A DNA stretch of 64,000 nucleotides, from contig NZ_CP036262.1 in the NCBI RefSeq assembly GCF_007741495.1, positions 3,658,001 to 3,722,000 on the forward strand. The letters are read 5' to 3'. Below the pieces are notes generated by a model. That model made no database searches. It was not told the origin of the DNA and worked only from the letters and a program-made list of their open reading frames with translations. Positions within the stretch are counted from its first letter, which is position 1. Every line of letters begins with the position of its first letter. Below are positions 15,727 through 24,868 of the stretch, piece by piece. A program made the position numbers and the translations under genes. The stretch is from Roseimaritima multifibrata. GTDB lineage: Bacteria > Planctomycetota > Planctomycetia > Pirellulales > Pirellulaceae.

Positions 15727-18558
15727 ATGATGCGGTTTGCAACTTCCACCACGAACGCTCAGCAAAGGCGACTGACTTGTTTAGTCATTTCGCTACTCGC
15801 TGGATTGTGCGTTGTCCTCGCTAGTGGTTGCACCCGATTGCGGTTGCCTCAGATCGACAAGACAGGATCCTGCTTGTTCGCTCCTTACCCAGAGAATAGC
15901 ACCGAATTATCATTGGGGTGTGGATGTTTTTCATGCTTGTCCGGAAATCGAAGTGGTTGCTTAACCGGAATCGGTTCCAGCTGCTGCCTTACGGGTGGAG
16001 GGAAGTGCGGTGTTGGCGGTTGCTTTAAATCCCTCCTTCCGGACCCAGCGTTCCCCGAACCTGCGACGCCTCCAGAATGTGGCGTTGCTCCAAATGCCGC
16101 GGCGAACCCAGATGTCTGTGTTGATGGATCGGGTTGCCAAGAGTGTGCCGATGGTCCTCCCGCCGTCTTGTTCGGGTGCGAAAGTGAAGCTCGCAAGTTA
16201 CCGACAACAGGAAAACGGGGCTGCATCCTGCTTTCTCCACAACGAATCGTTGCCCCGGTTGGCGGCGAAGTTCTATTGTTGTCCGGAGTTTGCGGCGATG
16301 ACGGTCACCTGATGGTCCGCGAACCTTTGGAATGGATGTTAACTCCCGACAGCGTCGGCCATATCATTGACGTCGGGGACGACGATCCAGGGATCCTGCA
16401 TCGTTTAGCCAAAACACCCAAAGCCGACAAGCGGAGCGGAAGCTTTGCACGTGGCGTGACCAGCACCAAAAAGATGTTGATCACCCGTGGGAACAAGAAC
16501 CTGCAAGATGATGTTCGCCTTGAAAAAGGGCAGACTTGGATTTCCGTTAGCAGTCCCAGTGAAGGGACCAGCCGAGTCACCGTACTTGCACCCGATAGTG
16601 ATTGTTGGGACCAACGCAAAGCGACAGCGACCATCTACTGGGTGGACGCTCGCTGGCAATTTCCTGGTCCGCAGGTGCTTGTCGCAGGAACACCAACGTC
16701 GCTGACGACTCGCGTCACACGAAGTGAAGGTTCGATTCCGGCGGAAGGATGGGTCGTCCGTTACGAAATCCTCAATCCCGAATTCGCCACCTTTGAAAGT
16801 GGAACAAACGTCAGCGAAGCGGTCGTCAACAGCAATGGCGATGCGACGGTGAATGTCGTTCCAACACCAGGGACCAGCGGTACCGCTGGGGTTTCGATGA
16901 CGGTCATTCGTCCTGCCGGAACTTCTGGCGACATGCCAAAAATGACGCTCGGCCAGGGGCAAACCACCATCACATGGAGTGCTCCTCGCTTGCGAGTCCG
17001 TGCCGGAGCTCCACCGGTGGTGGGATACGAACAATCCTTCCCGATCGCGTGTGAAGTTGCGAACCCTGGAAATCTGGATGCGGAAAACGTGTCGGTAAGT
17101 TTGCAATTGCCAGCCGGTGTCACCGTAGAGAATGCCGATTCGTTCGCTCGGATCGTCGGTAACCAGATCATCTGGGAGATCGATCGTATTCCTTCGCAAC
17201 AACAATGGGACATTCAAGCAACGCTAAAAGCCAAATCGACACATCTATTGGAATTCCAAGCTCGAGCCGACCAGAACCTGTACGCCGAGGATTCGGTCCA
17301 GGTCGATATCTATCGACCCGCCCTTTCGCTGGGCATCCAAGCGGTCGTTCAGCCCGGAGAAAATGTCCAGGTTGGCCAGGAAGTGACGTTCAATATCGAT
17401 GTAACCAATTCAGGCGACCGGCCGCTAAGCAATGTCAACTTAGAATCGGTCGGCGACAGTGGGATGATGCACCTACAGACAGGGAATCCACGTGCCTTTC
17501 GAACTCGTGACGAAGGTCCGTTGCAACCTGGTGACACCTGGCAAATCGCGACGACCTATGTCCCGACCACCCCAGGTCAACGTTGCTTAACCATTAATGC
17601 GACGGCGGACGGCGAACAATCCGCTAGCGATCAAACCTGCATTACCGTCCTGAATCCGATCCCCGCGACGCCAGCGATGTCGGCTCGAATTGAAAGTTTG
17701 CCGGTATGGCAAATGGGCAACGATCAGGTCCTGTTTCGCTTTCGAATCCTGAATAGCGGTCGCGAACGGCTTCAGAACGTGCGGGTCGTCGCATCCTACG
17801 ATCCTCAATTAGACGTCCTGCAAACAACACAAATCGGCTGGGACGGCAGCCAATTGGCCCAGTACAAACTGAATTGGCTGATCCCGTTTATCGAACCTGG
17901 ACAGGAACAAGTCGTTGAAGCTCAGTTCCGAGCCCTCCAGCCCAACCCTCAATCGTTGATGGTCGTTTCGGTTACCAGCGAGAATGGAGCGTCGTCGTCC
18001 GACCAATACCAATTTGAAATCCAACCAACCGTTAGCCAGCCGGCTCGTGTGCAACCGTCCACACCCGTGCTGCCACCTTCGACGCCTATCCCGGAAATCC
18101 CGTCCACCCCGATTCCTCAGACGAACGGTTCGCCGTCAGGCCCCGCATCCAATGCGGCTCCGCCGATCGCAGCCGCTCCAGGGGCACTACAGTTGCGACT
18201 GATTGCCTTGGACAATCCTGCCGAAGTGGGACGACGGATTCGTTTCCAGTTGGTGGTCACAAACGATCGTGATGTCCCAGACAGTCAGGTTCAGCTTAGT
18301 TTTCCGCTTCCAACGGGGACAAACATTCAAAGCATTTCCCAGACGATGAACCCTGGTGGAGAACAATTCCGCACGTACGCAGGATTGATCCAGATGCCGG
18401 AATTAAGACAGATGACGCCTCGTGAGACCGTCACCTACACGATCGTGATGACCAGCAACCAGGCTCAACAGATTCGCTTCGAAGTGACCGGCAAAAGCCG
18501 TCAAGCTCCGCAGGGCGTCTCGGTTGTTGAACGAGTGAACGTGCTACCGCGTCAGTAG
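15727..18558 (+). CDS. Cysteine-rich OmcB-like lipoprotein with DUF11 repeats
   Basis: A 943-residue exported lipoprotein: hydrophobic signal then LASGC, with Cys35 as the lipidated residue. Residues 45-150 are very rich in cysteine (for example GCGCFSCLSGNRSGC). After that come Ig-like DUF11 domains, seen as repeated VTFNIDVTNSGDRPLSNV-type strands (around 425-530, 535-640 and 670-770), a proline/serine linker (about 775-835) and a last DUF11 domain (about 840-943). Chlamydial OmcB has a similar cysteine-rich plus DUF11 organisation and crosslinks the outer membrane by disulfides; planctomycetes have related proteins. A structural envelope role is inferred. A GTG two codons upstream at 15721 is an alternative start. 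A strong hairpin terminator follows. Confidence 0.85.
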   Translation: MMRFATSTTNAQQRRLTCLVISLLAGLCVVLASGCTRLRLPQIDKTGSCLFAPYPENSTELSLGCGCFSCLSGNRSGCLTGIGSSCCLTGGGKCGVGGCFKSLLPDPAFPEPATPPECGVAPNAAANPDVCVDGSGCQECADGPPAVLFGCESEARKLPTTGKRGCILLSPQRIVAPVGGEVLLLSGVCGDDGHLMVREPLEWMLTPDSVGHIIDVGDDDPGILHRLAKTPKADKRSGSFARGVTSTKKMLITRGNKNLQDDVRLEKGQTWISVSSPSEGTSRVTVLAPDSDCWDQRKATATIYWVDARWQFPGPQVLVAGTPTSLTTRVTRSEGSIPAEGWVVRYEILNPEFATFESGTNVSEAVVNSNGDATVNVVPTPGTSGTAGVSMTVIRPAGTSGDMPKMTLGQGQTTITWSAPRLRVRAGAPPVVGYEQSFPIACEVANPGNLDAENVSVSLQLPAGVTVENADSFARIVGNQIIWEIDRIPSQQQWDIQATLKAKSTHLLEFQARADQNLYAEDSVQVDIYRPALSLGIQAVVQPGENVQVGQEVTFNIDVTNSGDRPLSNVNLESVGDSGMMHLQTGNPRAFRTRDEGPLQPGDTWQIATTYVPTTPGQRCLTINATADGEQSASDQTCITVLNPIPATPAMSARIESLPVWQMGNDQVLFRFRILNSGRERLQNVRVVASYDPQLDVLQTTQIGWDGSQLAQYKLNWLIPFIEPGQEQVVEAQFRALQPNPQSLMVVSVTSENGASSSDQYQFEIQPTVSQPARVQPSTPVLPPSTPIPEIPSTPIPQTNGSPSGPASNAAPPIAAAPGALQLRLIALDNPAEVGRRIRFQLVVTNDRDVPDSQVQLSFPLPTGTNIQSISQTMNPGGEQFRTYAGLIQMPELRQMTPRETVTYTIVMTSNQAQQIRFEVTGKSRQAPQGVSVVERVNVLPRQ

Positions 18559-18580
18559 GATCGCGGTTAACAAATAAAAA

Positions 18581-18618
18581 CGCCGAGCCTTCACACAAAC
18601 AAGTGTGAAGGCTCGGCG
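18581..18618. terminator. Bidirectional terminator
   Basis: Perfect 16-bp arms CGCCGAGCCTTCACAC and GTGTGAAGGCTCGGCG with a 6-base loop, between the convergent OmcB-like and DUF1080 genes. On the minus strand it is followed by TTTTTATTTG, a good T-run, so it surely serves the DUF1080 gene and probably both. Confidence 0.9.
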
Positions 18619-18633
18619 CGATCTAAAGTTCCA

Positions 18634-19254
18634 CTATTCAATCGGTTGAACTTCGACTTTTCGGATGCTTACTTTGCTGCCGGGATCGTGCTGCTGGAAA
18701 GCGAATTGACCTTCTTTGAAGGTTTTATCGAAATCCAAGAATTCGTACAATTCTTTCCCGTCGACGGTTACCTTGATACGAGTCAATTCGCGACCGCGCC
18801 AGACGTCGTCGCGGACTTCTAATTCGTATGTGAACCAGGTGTTGGGTTTGACCAGTTGGTCGTAGACGTGGCACATCCCGTAGATGGAACCGGTACGGAT
18901 TGGGTCGGTATGGGTGCTGTCGATCTGAGCTTCATAGCCATCGGAAAAACCGGGACGACGAGTGGTCCGGAAATAGAGCCCGGAATTGCCACCATCATTG
19001 ATCATGATTTCGGCACGGTAACGAAAATTCTTGTAAGCGTCGCCGGTAGTGACCAGCATTGAAGCGCCACCGGATCCAGCCAACGCTCCATCCTTAACTT
19101 CCCAGTGGCTTTTGTCGTTGCCGATCTTCTCCCAACCATCCATCGTTTTCCCGTCGAACAAGGAAATCCACTTTCCGTCTTCAGCCGACAGATCGACATT
19201 CCCAAAAAACAAAAACAAAGCAGCAGCGGACAGTAAGGTACGAACAGCGGTCAT
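18634..19254 (-). CDS. Secreted DUF1080 (3-keto-disaccharide hydrolase fold) protein
   Basis: A 206-residue exported protein: signal peptide of about 24 residues, then one DUF1080 domain. The opening WISLFDGKTMDGWEKIG is the family signature, followed by DGGNSGLYFRTTR and YEAQIDSTHTDP. The fold is a concanavalin-like beta-sandwich. Members occur in large numbers in planctomycetes and some cleave 3-keto-disaccharides; others have no proven activity. It sits 302 bases downstream of the AlkD-like gene, probably with its own promoter, and ends at a strong terminator. Confidence 0.88.
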   Translation of the reverse strand: MTAVRTLLSAAALFLFFGNVDLSAEDGKWISLFDGKTMDGWEKIGNDKSHWEVKDGALAGSGGASMLVTTGDAYKNFRYRAEIMINDGGNSGLYFRTTRRPGFSDGYEAQIDSTHTDPIRTGSIYGMCHVYDQLVKPNTWFTYELEVRDDVWRGRELTRIKVTVDGKELYEFLDFDKTFKEGQFAFQQHDPGSKVSIRKVEVQPIE

Positions 19255-19556
19255 GTTGAAATTCCAAGCAGGGTAGAAAGTTAATTAAACGAGCGGGAAA
19301 TCACAGGCAAAAGCAATTCCACTCGTTTTACCGGTAAGGCAGCCTATTCTAACAACGCCGTCCTCCAAAGTTTGCTGCGCCCCCAATAAATCTCATTTCC
19401 CAACACAAAAAAAAGGCGACAATCAATAGGGGACTGTTTCCGAGTGGGATTGCTGCTGTGCGGTAATGCATCAGAACATCCCAACCCGCTGCGTAAGCGA
19501 GGGACCGGGCGAGAATACCGACGCTAACCGGTCCAGCGACGTGGCTGCCCGGATCC
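19255..19556. other. Spacer with dispersed short repeat
   Basis: A 302-base spacer with no gene. It contains AGGCGACAATCAATAGG at 19414-19430, which occurs again at 49933-49949 beside the second DUF1080 gene, and GTTTCCGAGTGGGATT at 19436-19451, which recurs with one change at 8531-8546. Confidence 0.5.
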
Positions 19557-20696
19557 CTACTGCAATTCAAAGCAAAGCGTTTCCAGTATGTTTCCGTTAA
19601 CCTGCAGGCTTAGGCGATGAGTCCCCGGGTAGAGCTTGTACGTTGTGGCGTTCGCTCTTAAGACATGCCGTTTTTTGAGCGTTTGCGATTGGCCTGACGC
19701 TAGTTCGATTTGCTTCAGTTTGTGAACCTTGGGCGCTCGGGTCCCGTTTGCTTTGACGAAATCGATCACGAAATCAATTAGTAAAGACTCTTCACGCTCC
19801 GCTGTGATGTCGAATGAAAACTCGACCGCCTGTCCGGGCTGAATCTGCTCGTTTTCAAGCTGAAAGTTTGCGATCTTGATTTTTGGATCACGGCGGAAAC
19901 CAAGAAACTTCAACGCTTTCGCATCCCCTTTTTTGACCAGCGTTCGCAACGCATGTCGATTCATCCATGCTAATTCGGCGGGAGCCTGCTTGCCCGTCTT
20001 CTGCCAGCGTGTGAGGGTTTCTAGCACCAAAGCGGCGTCGATTTTTGAAATGTCGTTTAGATGATTGGCAACTGATCGGGTTACGTATCGCGTCGGATCG
20101 GCATGCAGGCTATCGAGAAACGGGATCGTTGCACTGGCCGGCAGGTTCACTCGCTTGGACCATGGTAGAAACGGCCGAGTCCCCTCACTGACAAGTCGAC
20201 GCACATGATAGTTCGGATCGTTTGCCCACTTGGTCAATTCGACCAGCGTCGCTTCCGGGTGGGTAAGTATGAATTCACGAATCGCATCCTCCATCGAAAA
20301 CCGCTGAGTGATCGCTTTTAAAGTTTTCAGCGAAACCGCGACATCCCCTTTTTTTAATCCGTTGCGAGCGACGAATTCACCCAGTGGCGCAAAGATGAAA
20401 TCGCCAAAGTCATCATCCGTTTGGGTTGGATCAAGCGGAGGTGGCAACGCTGCGACGATCTGTTTGGTTGCCTGTTTGTAATTGGCGGACAGGAATTCGT
20501 TCAACTGATCAGCGATATGAGCGATCCGCTGTTTCAGCTCTAAAGCTGAAAAACCTTTCATCGTCTGCGAGACAAAACGCTTCTTTTCAAAACTGGCGTC
20601 AGCGGAATGAAAACGATCAGCGAGATATTGGACGCGTTCCCGGTTGAACAGCTGGTCTTTTAAACTGAATTTCTCGCCCGCCGCTTTCGTTGCCAT
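19557..20696 (-). CDS. AlkD-like HEAT-repeat DNA alkylation repair protein
   Basis: A 379-residue cytosolic protein built of helical HEAT-like repeats, resembling the DNA alkylation repair family (COG4335/AlkD superfamily), whose members excise or shield alkylated bases. Recognisable pieces are KDQLFNRERVQYLADRF at the start, the WANDPNYHVRRLVSEGTRP repeat and PTRYVTRSVANHLNDI. The last 100 residues (from about 275) form a beta-rich domain often fused in this group. The ATG at 20696 is used because GAGGA lies seven bases before it; the frame extends ten codons to a TTG. It sits alone on the strand between two secreted proteins. Confidence 0.82.
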   Translation of the reverse strand: MATKAAGEKFSLKDQLFNRERVQYLADRFHSADASFEKKRFVSQTMKGFSALELKQRIAHIADQLNEFLSANYKQATKQIVAALPPPLDPTQTDDDFGDFIFAPLGEFVARNGLKKGDVAVSLKTLKAITQRFSMEDAIREFILTHPEATLVELTKWANDPNYHVRRLVSEGTRPFLPWSKRVNLPASATIPFLDSLHADPTRYVTRSVANHLNDISKIDAALVLETLTRWQKTGKQAPAELAWMNRHALRTLVKKGDAKALKFLGFRRDPKIKIANFQLENEQIQPGQAVEFSFDITAEREESLLIDFVIDFVKANGTRAPKVHKLKQIELASGQSQTLKKRHVLRANATTYKLYPGTHRLSLQVNGNILETLCFELQ

Positions 20697-20777
20697 CCTG
20701 AAATCCTCGGACTTGATCGTCAGCAAGAAGGGGAGTGGAGGGTGGCAACGAAACTCGGTTGACTACTGCAGAGCGAA

Positions 20778-21440
20778 CTATTTAGATCGCAAGACGACTT
20801 CGTCAAATGCGTCCATGTCGTCAAACGATCCGATCCCAATCCGGCCTTTGCCGAACCTTTTGTCATTGACCGACAGGTGAGGCGTGGTCATGTCGTCGAA
20901 GTAAATTTCGATCGTGCCTTTCTCGGCATCGCGAACCAATTTCACGGTATGCCATCCGTCGGACCAGGGAGTCAACTTTTCGTTGTTGGTTAGATTGGTC
21001 CGAGGAGCGTCCTTCACGATGAACACCTGACCGCTGTTCTGATCCGGTTTCGCACCCAAGTGGATGTAGTAATAGTTGGTCGGATCTTGGTAATTGAAAA
21101 AGACGCAGCAGTCCCTGTGATTGCCGGTGTTTTTCGTGTTTTTCACTTTGAAGGTCAGTTCAAAGCTGTCAACTTCGATGTCTTTGATCAAAGCGATATG
21201 CCGTGGGCTGCGGACCTTCGGTTCGTACTCACTTTCACGGCGAATGATCGACAGGCTTTTGCCCATTCCGTGCTCTTCTAGTTTCCAAGAAAGAGGATCG
21301 ACAATATCCCAGCGATCCGTCCCGTCTTCAAAATCTTCTTGGAACAAAATGGTCTCTTCGGCTTGCAAACTTGAACTGCCAAGGCCAACGATCAAGGCGG
21401 GAATCAAGATTCCTAAAGACATCTTGGAAGCGGCGAACAT
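20778..21440 (-). CDS. Secreted lectin-like (concanavalin-fold) protein
   Basis: A 220-residue exported protein with a signal peptide ending near LQAEE (residue 28). The mature part, ILFQEDFEDGTDRWDI onward, has the strand pattern of LamG/DUF1080-like jelly rolls, with the typical NYYYIHLGAKPDQNSGQVFIV core and a GRIGIGSFDDMDAFDEVVL end. This suggests carbohydrate binding or hydrolysis outside the cell, but no catalytic residues can be assigned. It is 81 bases upstream of the AlkD-like gene on the same strand; co-transcription is possible. Confidence 0.72.
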   Translation of the reverse strand: MFAASKMSLGILIPALIVGLGSSSLQAEETILFQEDFEDGTDRWDIVDPLSWKLEEHGMGKSLSIIRRESEYEPKVRSPRHIALIKDIEVDSFELTFKVKNTKNTGNHRDCCVFFNYQDPTNYYYIHLGAKPDQNSGQVFIVKDAPRTNLTNNEKLTPWSDGWHTVKLVRDAEKGTIEIYFDDMTTPHLSVNDKRFGKGRIGIGSFDDMDAFDEVVLRSK

Positions 21441-21561
21441 AGACTGGGGCTCTTAGGTAGGAGTCGTGCATTCTCAATCGGGTACCGTCATGGCACCGGG
21501 TGGTAATGCAACATTATAGCCCCGGAAGAATTACCATTACAGCTACTGGTAACTTTATCGA

Positions 21562-22920
21562 TCACTCAGCCGCCTGCTGGTCCTGATCCGCGATGCAATA
21601 GAGTTTGGATTTGGTTCGGATCAACAAAGCGTCGCCCGAAATACTCGGCGAAGCGATCGACAATTCATTTAGCGGATTCGTGTTTTTCAATGCGAATTCG
21701 TCCCCCGCAGTAATGACGTACGTCAGTCCATCTTCACTCAAGCAGTAAATCAAACCGTTTGCTGCCCACGGAGACGCCGTAAACGACCCTCCTGGTGAGA
21801 ATCGCCGTTTCCCGTAGATTTCTTCTCCGGTTTTGGCGTCATGGCAGGTCAGAAAGCCTTGGTCGTACAGCGTGTACAGACGGCCGCGGTAGACAAGCTG
21901 CGATGTGTTATAAGGTGATGCCCGCGGTTGGTACCACTGGATGTACTCGCTGTTTTCAAACCCATCGCCAATTTTCAATTCTCCGCTCGCACCAGGCTTC
22001 ATCGCAAAAGTCGGACGGTGTGCGTCGCCAACGTATCCAGACGCCAAATAGCAGAGACCATCGACAGCAAAAGGGGAGGGGATCACCAGGACGGACATGT
22101 CTCCGTCGAATTCCCACAACAGTTCTCCGGTCAGCGAGTAGCTTCGGTTCATTTCCCGTCCGGCAACGACGATCTCAGTGCGAAGTTCATTTTCCCAGAC
22201 CAGAGGCGTTGCCCAAGAATGAGTTTCGTCACGTTTGGTTTTCCAAATCGGAGTTCCCGTTTTTGCATCAAACGACGCGATCCACGATTCTTCTAGATTG
22301 TCGTAAACAACGATGACTTGACCGTCATGAACGACTGGCGAGGAGGCGGCGCCGTAATCCAAATTCGTTTTCTTTGCAGCGATCGGATGGCTCCACAGCA
22401 GTTCTCCCGTCAGGCTGTAACAATACAAACCGACATCGCCGAAAAGCACATACAACCGTTCGCCATCGGACGTCGGCGTTTCCGCCGCATAAGAGCTCTT
22501 CGGATGTCGCGGTACATTGGGGCGTCCCGTTTTCGGTTCGTGCTGCCAAAGCGATTCACCGGTGGACAGGCTAAAGCAGTGAACCTGCCAATGATGAATG
22601 CCGGGCGCAGGTTCGCGGACACCTTGCCCAAGGTACAAACCCTTTTGCGGTTCGGTCCCTTGTTCATCCGCGACGACTGTTGAAACAAAAACGCGGTCGC
22701 CAACAATCACGGGACTTCCCCAGCCGATACCAGGGATGTCGGCCGACCAGCGGACGTTTTTGGTTTCGCTCCATTCCACTGGCAGTTCGGTATCGACTGA
22801 CAGCATCCCGGTCGCATTCGGGCCACGGAAACGTGTCCAATCTTCCGCACCGACGGGGAGGAGGGCAACATTCAAAAAGACGAAGGATGCCCAGCACGCT
22901 GCGAAAAGAAAGGGACGCAT
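21562..22920 (-). CDS. Secreted PQQ-type beta-propeller protein
   Basis: A 452-residue exported protein with a signal peptide of about 25 residues. The rest is an eight-bladed propeller of PQQ-like repeats: repeated W-x-x-x-L or G-E-x-L-W strands such as STGESLWQHEPKTGR, LTGELLWSHPI, KTGTPIWKTKR and LTGELLWEFDGDM. It resembles BamB or the shell of quinoprotein dehydrogenases, but the PQQ-ligand tryptophan-docking motifs of true dehydrogenases are not obvious, so it may be a scaffold. Its ATG shares one base with the stop codon of the preceding redoxin fusion gene, making a two-gene operon. Confidence 0.85.
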   Translation of the reverse strand: MRPFLFAACWASFVFLNVALLPVGAEDWTRFRGPNATGMLSVDTELPVEWSETKNVRWSADIPGIGWGSPVIVGDRVFVSTVVADEQGTEPQKGLYLGQGVREPAPGIHHWQVHCFSLSTGESLWQHEPKTGRPNVPRHPKSSYAAETPTSDGERLYVLFGDVGLYCYSLTGELLWSHPIAAKKTNLDYGAASSPVVHDGQVIVVYDNLEESWIASFDAKTGTPIWKTKRDETHSWATPLVWENELRTEIVVAGREMNRSYSLTGELLWEFDGDMSVLVIPSPFAVDGLCYLASGYVGDAHRPTFAMKPGASGELKIGDGFENSEYIQWYQPRASPYNTSQLVYRGRLYTLYDQGFLTCHDAKTGEEIYGKRRFSPGGSFTASPWAANGLIYCLSEDGLTYVITAGDEFALKNTNPLNELSIASPSISGDALLIRTKSKLYCIADQDQQAAE

Positions 22921-24653
22921 TATAAATTGTTCTTTAGAGGGATCGTATCCATAAAACCAATCATCATCTCTTCAAAGCTCTGATCCCCCCACCGAACCTC
23001 TTTGTTGGGATCAGGATTGGTTAAATTCGCTTCGCTGTTATCGAAGACGGCTGTACACAGAATACGTGTCCCGGCGGGGAGAGTCAGGGGTTCTTTTAAG
23101 AAATATTTTAGTTGCCAGTTGAAATCATAGTTCGGAACGTCCAGCAGAACCTGTTTCCGCCCGTCCGGAAATTGGGCTTCGTAGCGAAACGATTTGCCTC
23201 GCACGTGCATGTGTGGGGTCATGCTGACCAATTGTTCATCCTGCCGCGAAATGTAATTGGCAAGAACGACATGGTTGGCGTCGCCGGGGGGAATTTTGAA
23301 ACGGGTATTGATCGCCAATTGTCCGGTTAAAACACGCCGCACATTTTCCTTTTCAGTAAAACAAAACCCAGCATAACTGAGGTCTTTCTGCGCCGATCCG
23401 TTGGGCGTGTAGTGCATTTCAAACAACAGCCGACTGTTCGCCGCGACGCGGATCGCAATCCCGTCGGTAAGCTCGATTGGCGGAGTCCCCGGGGCATAAC
23501 CAGCAACGATCTGACGCAGGTCCTGCCGGGTCGCTCCTTCGGGAATGACGTAAACCAAAATGTGATGGACCACGGTGCGACAATCGGGGCGTGCCTCGGC
23601 CGCCGTAATGTATTTGTCTTCCTTCCAACCGGGGTCCACGATGAATCGTTGATAGTCGACAATTCCTTCGGCCGGGACGTCAAAGGGGACCTTGTCCATT
23701 TTGACGATTTGGTCGGGCTCGGGGATTTGCCAACCGGGCGTCCAGTTGGGCGTCGGCGGGAGGTCTTTTGCGTCACCTTCTGGCATCCCGTTGTCCACCC
23801 AGGTTTCCAGCAATTGACGATCCTCCGGCGAGAGACTGGGATCATTGGAAAACGAGCCATGTGCTGGGTTGGCGGACCATGGAGGCATTCGCTTGTCGTC
23901 GAGGACCTCCAGAATGGTTTCCTCCCACCCGATAAGATCGTCGTAGCTTGAGAGCGTGAAGGGAGCAATCTCTCCCTCGCGATGGCAGCTAACGCAATGG
24001 GCGTTCATGATCGGAGCAATGTGCTTGGTGTAGGTCACATCACCATGCGGTTCAAGCGTCTTCAGCCGTCCGATATGGCACCCCACCGCTTCCGTGTTAG
24101 GAACGGCAATCGGTTTCCCTGCGAGTAGATCTTCGATTGCGTTTACCAGCTCCGGCGAAGCCTCTCGTTCTCGAGAGTAACCAACACCATATTGGTCATC
24201 GATGCGGCCGTGATAGCGGATCTTTCGTTCCGAATCCAACAGAAAAACCTCGGGGGTTCGCTCGGCGCGAAACTGGTCGGCGACGCGGCTTCCCGGGTCC
24301 TTCAACATCGGAAACGAGATGTGATGTCGATGAACGTATGCGGCAATTTCGGTAAGGCTGTCCTGGGAATTCGAATTGATCCCAATCACCTGAACGCCTT
24401 TGTCGGAAAACCGTTCTTGGATATCGTTCAACCGCGGCCCGTAAAGTTTGGCCAGCGGACATTCGGTCCCAAGGAAAACCACCGCGACCAAGCGTTTGTC
24501 TTCAAAGTCTTTCCAGGCGATCGATTTCCCATAGCAATTATCTAACTGAAATTCGGGAACCGATTGCCCGACCAATGCTCGGTCTTCCGCGGAAACGGTC
24601 AAACCTGTGTTGGCCAGCAAAGCGAAAAGAACGGTTAACACAAGCAAACGCAT
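22920..24653 (-). CDS. Redoxin / c-type heme / Cu-monooxygenase-like fusion protein
   Basis: A 577-residue exported protein with three parts. Residues 25-180 are a redoxin domain; GTECPLAKLYGP has one cysteine of the AhpC/TlpA site and no second one nearby. A single heme-attachment motif CVSCH lies near 220, in IMNAHCVSCHREG, with DKRMPPW as the likely distal methionine segment. From about 340 on, HHILVYV (about 365), HYTPNG (about 414) and HMHVRG (about 482) match the His clusters of copper type II ascorbate-dependent (PHM-like) monooxygenases. Similar triple fusions recur in planctomycetes without known substrate. GAGGG precedes the ATG by six bases. It heads an operon with the PQQ-type protein. 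Confidence 0.85.
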   Translation of the reverse strand: MRLLVLTVLFALLANTGLTVSAEDRALVGQSVPEFQLDNCYGKSIAWKDFEDKRLVAVVFLGTECPLAKLYGPRLNDIQERFSDKGVQVIGINSNSQDSLTEIAAYVHRHHISFPMLKDPGSRVADQFRAERTPEVFLLDSERKIRYHGRIDDQYGVGYSREREASPELVNAIEDLLAGKPIAVPNTEAVGCHIGRLKTLEPHGDVTYTKHIAPIMNAHCVSCHREGEIAPFTLSSYDDLIGWEETILEVLDDKRMPPWSANPAHGSFSNDPSLSPEDRQLLETWVDNGMPEGDAKDLPPTPNWTPGWQIPEPDQIVKMDKVPFDVPAEGIVDYQRFIVDPGWKEDKYITAAEARPDCRTVVHHILVYVIPEGATRQDLRQIVAGYAPGTPPIELTDGIAIRVAANSRLLFEMHYTPNGSAQKDLSYAGFCFTEKENVRRVLTGQLAINTRFKIPPGDANHVVLANYISRQDEQLVSMTPHMHVRGKSFRYEAQFPDGRKQVLLDVPNYDFNWQLKYFLKEPLTLPAGTRILCTAVFDNSEANLTNPDPNKEVRWGDQSFEEMMIGFMDTIPLKNNL

Positions 24654-24805
24654 CTCAGACCCTCGGATTCAAGGAAATTCAGAAGCCACAAAAAGACTGC
24701 AATCACCAGTCAATCGGTAGAAATTGTCGTTGATTCTGGACGAGGCGTCCACAGCGAAACCGTATCGTTCTGTACGACAAACCACGCAAACGCTCAATTG
24801 TAATG

Positions 24806-24827
24806 GGCGTCGCAGGCCTGCGACGCC
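24806..24827. repeat. Perfect 22-bp palindrome
   Basis: GGCGTCGCAGG followed by its exact reverse complement CCTGCGACGCC, with no loop, 40 bases past the end of uvrA. It could be a terminator-like cruciform, a protein site or a small dispersed repeat. Confidence 0.6.
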
Positions 24828-24868
24828 TATTCAACGATAACCGATTGGGACAACCGTCTGTTCGTATT

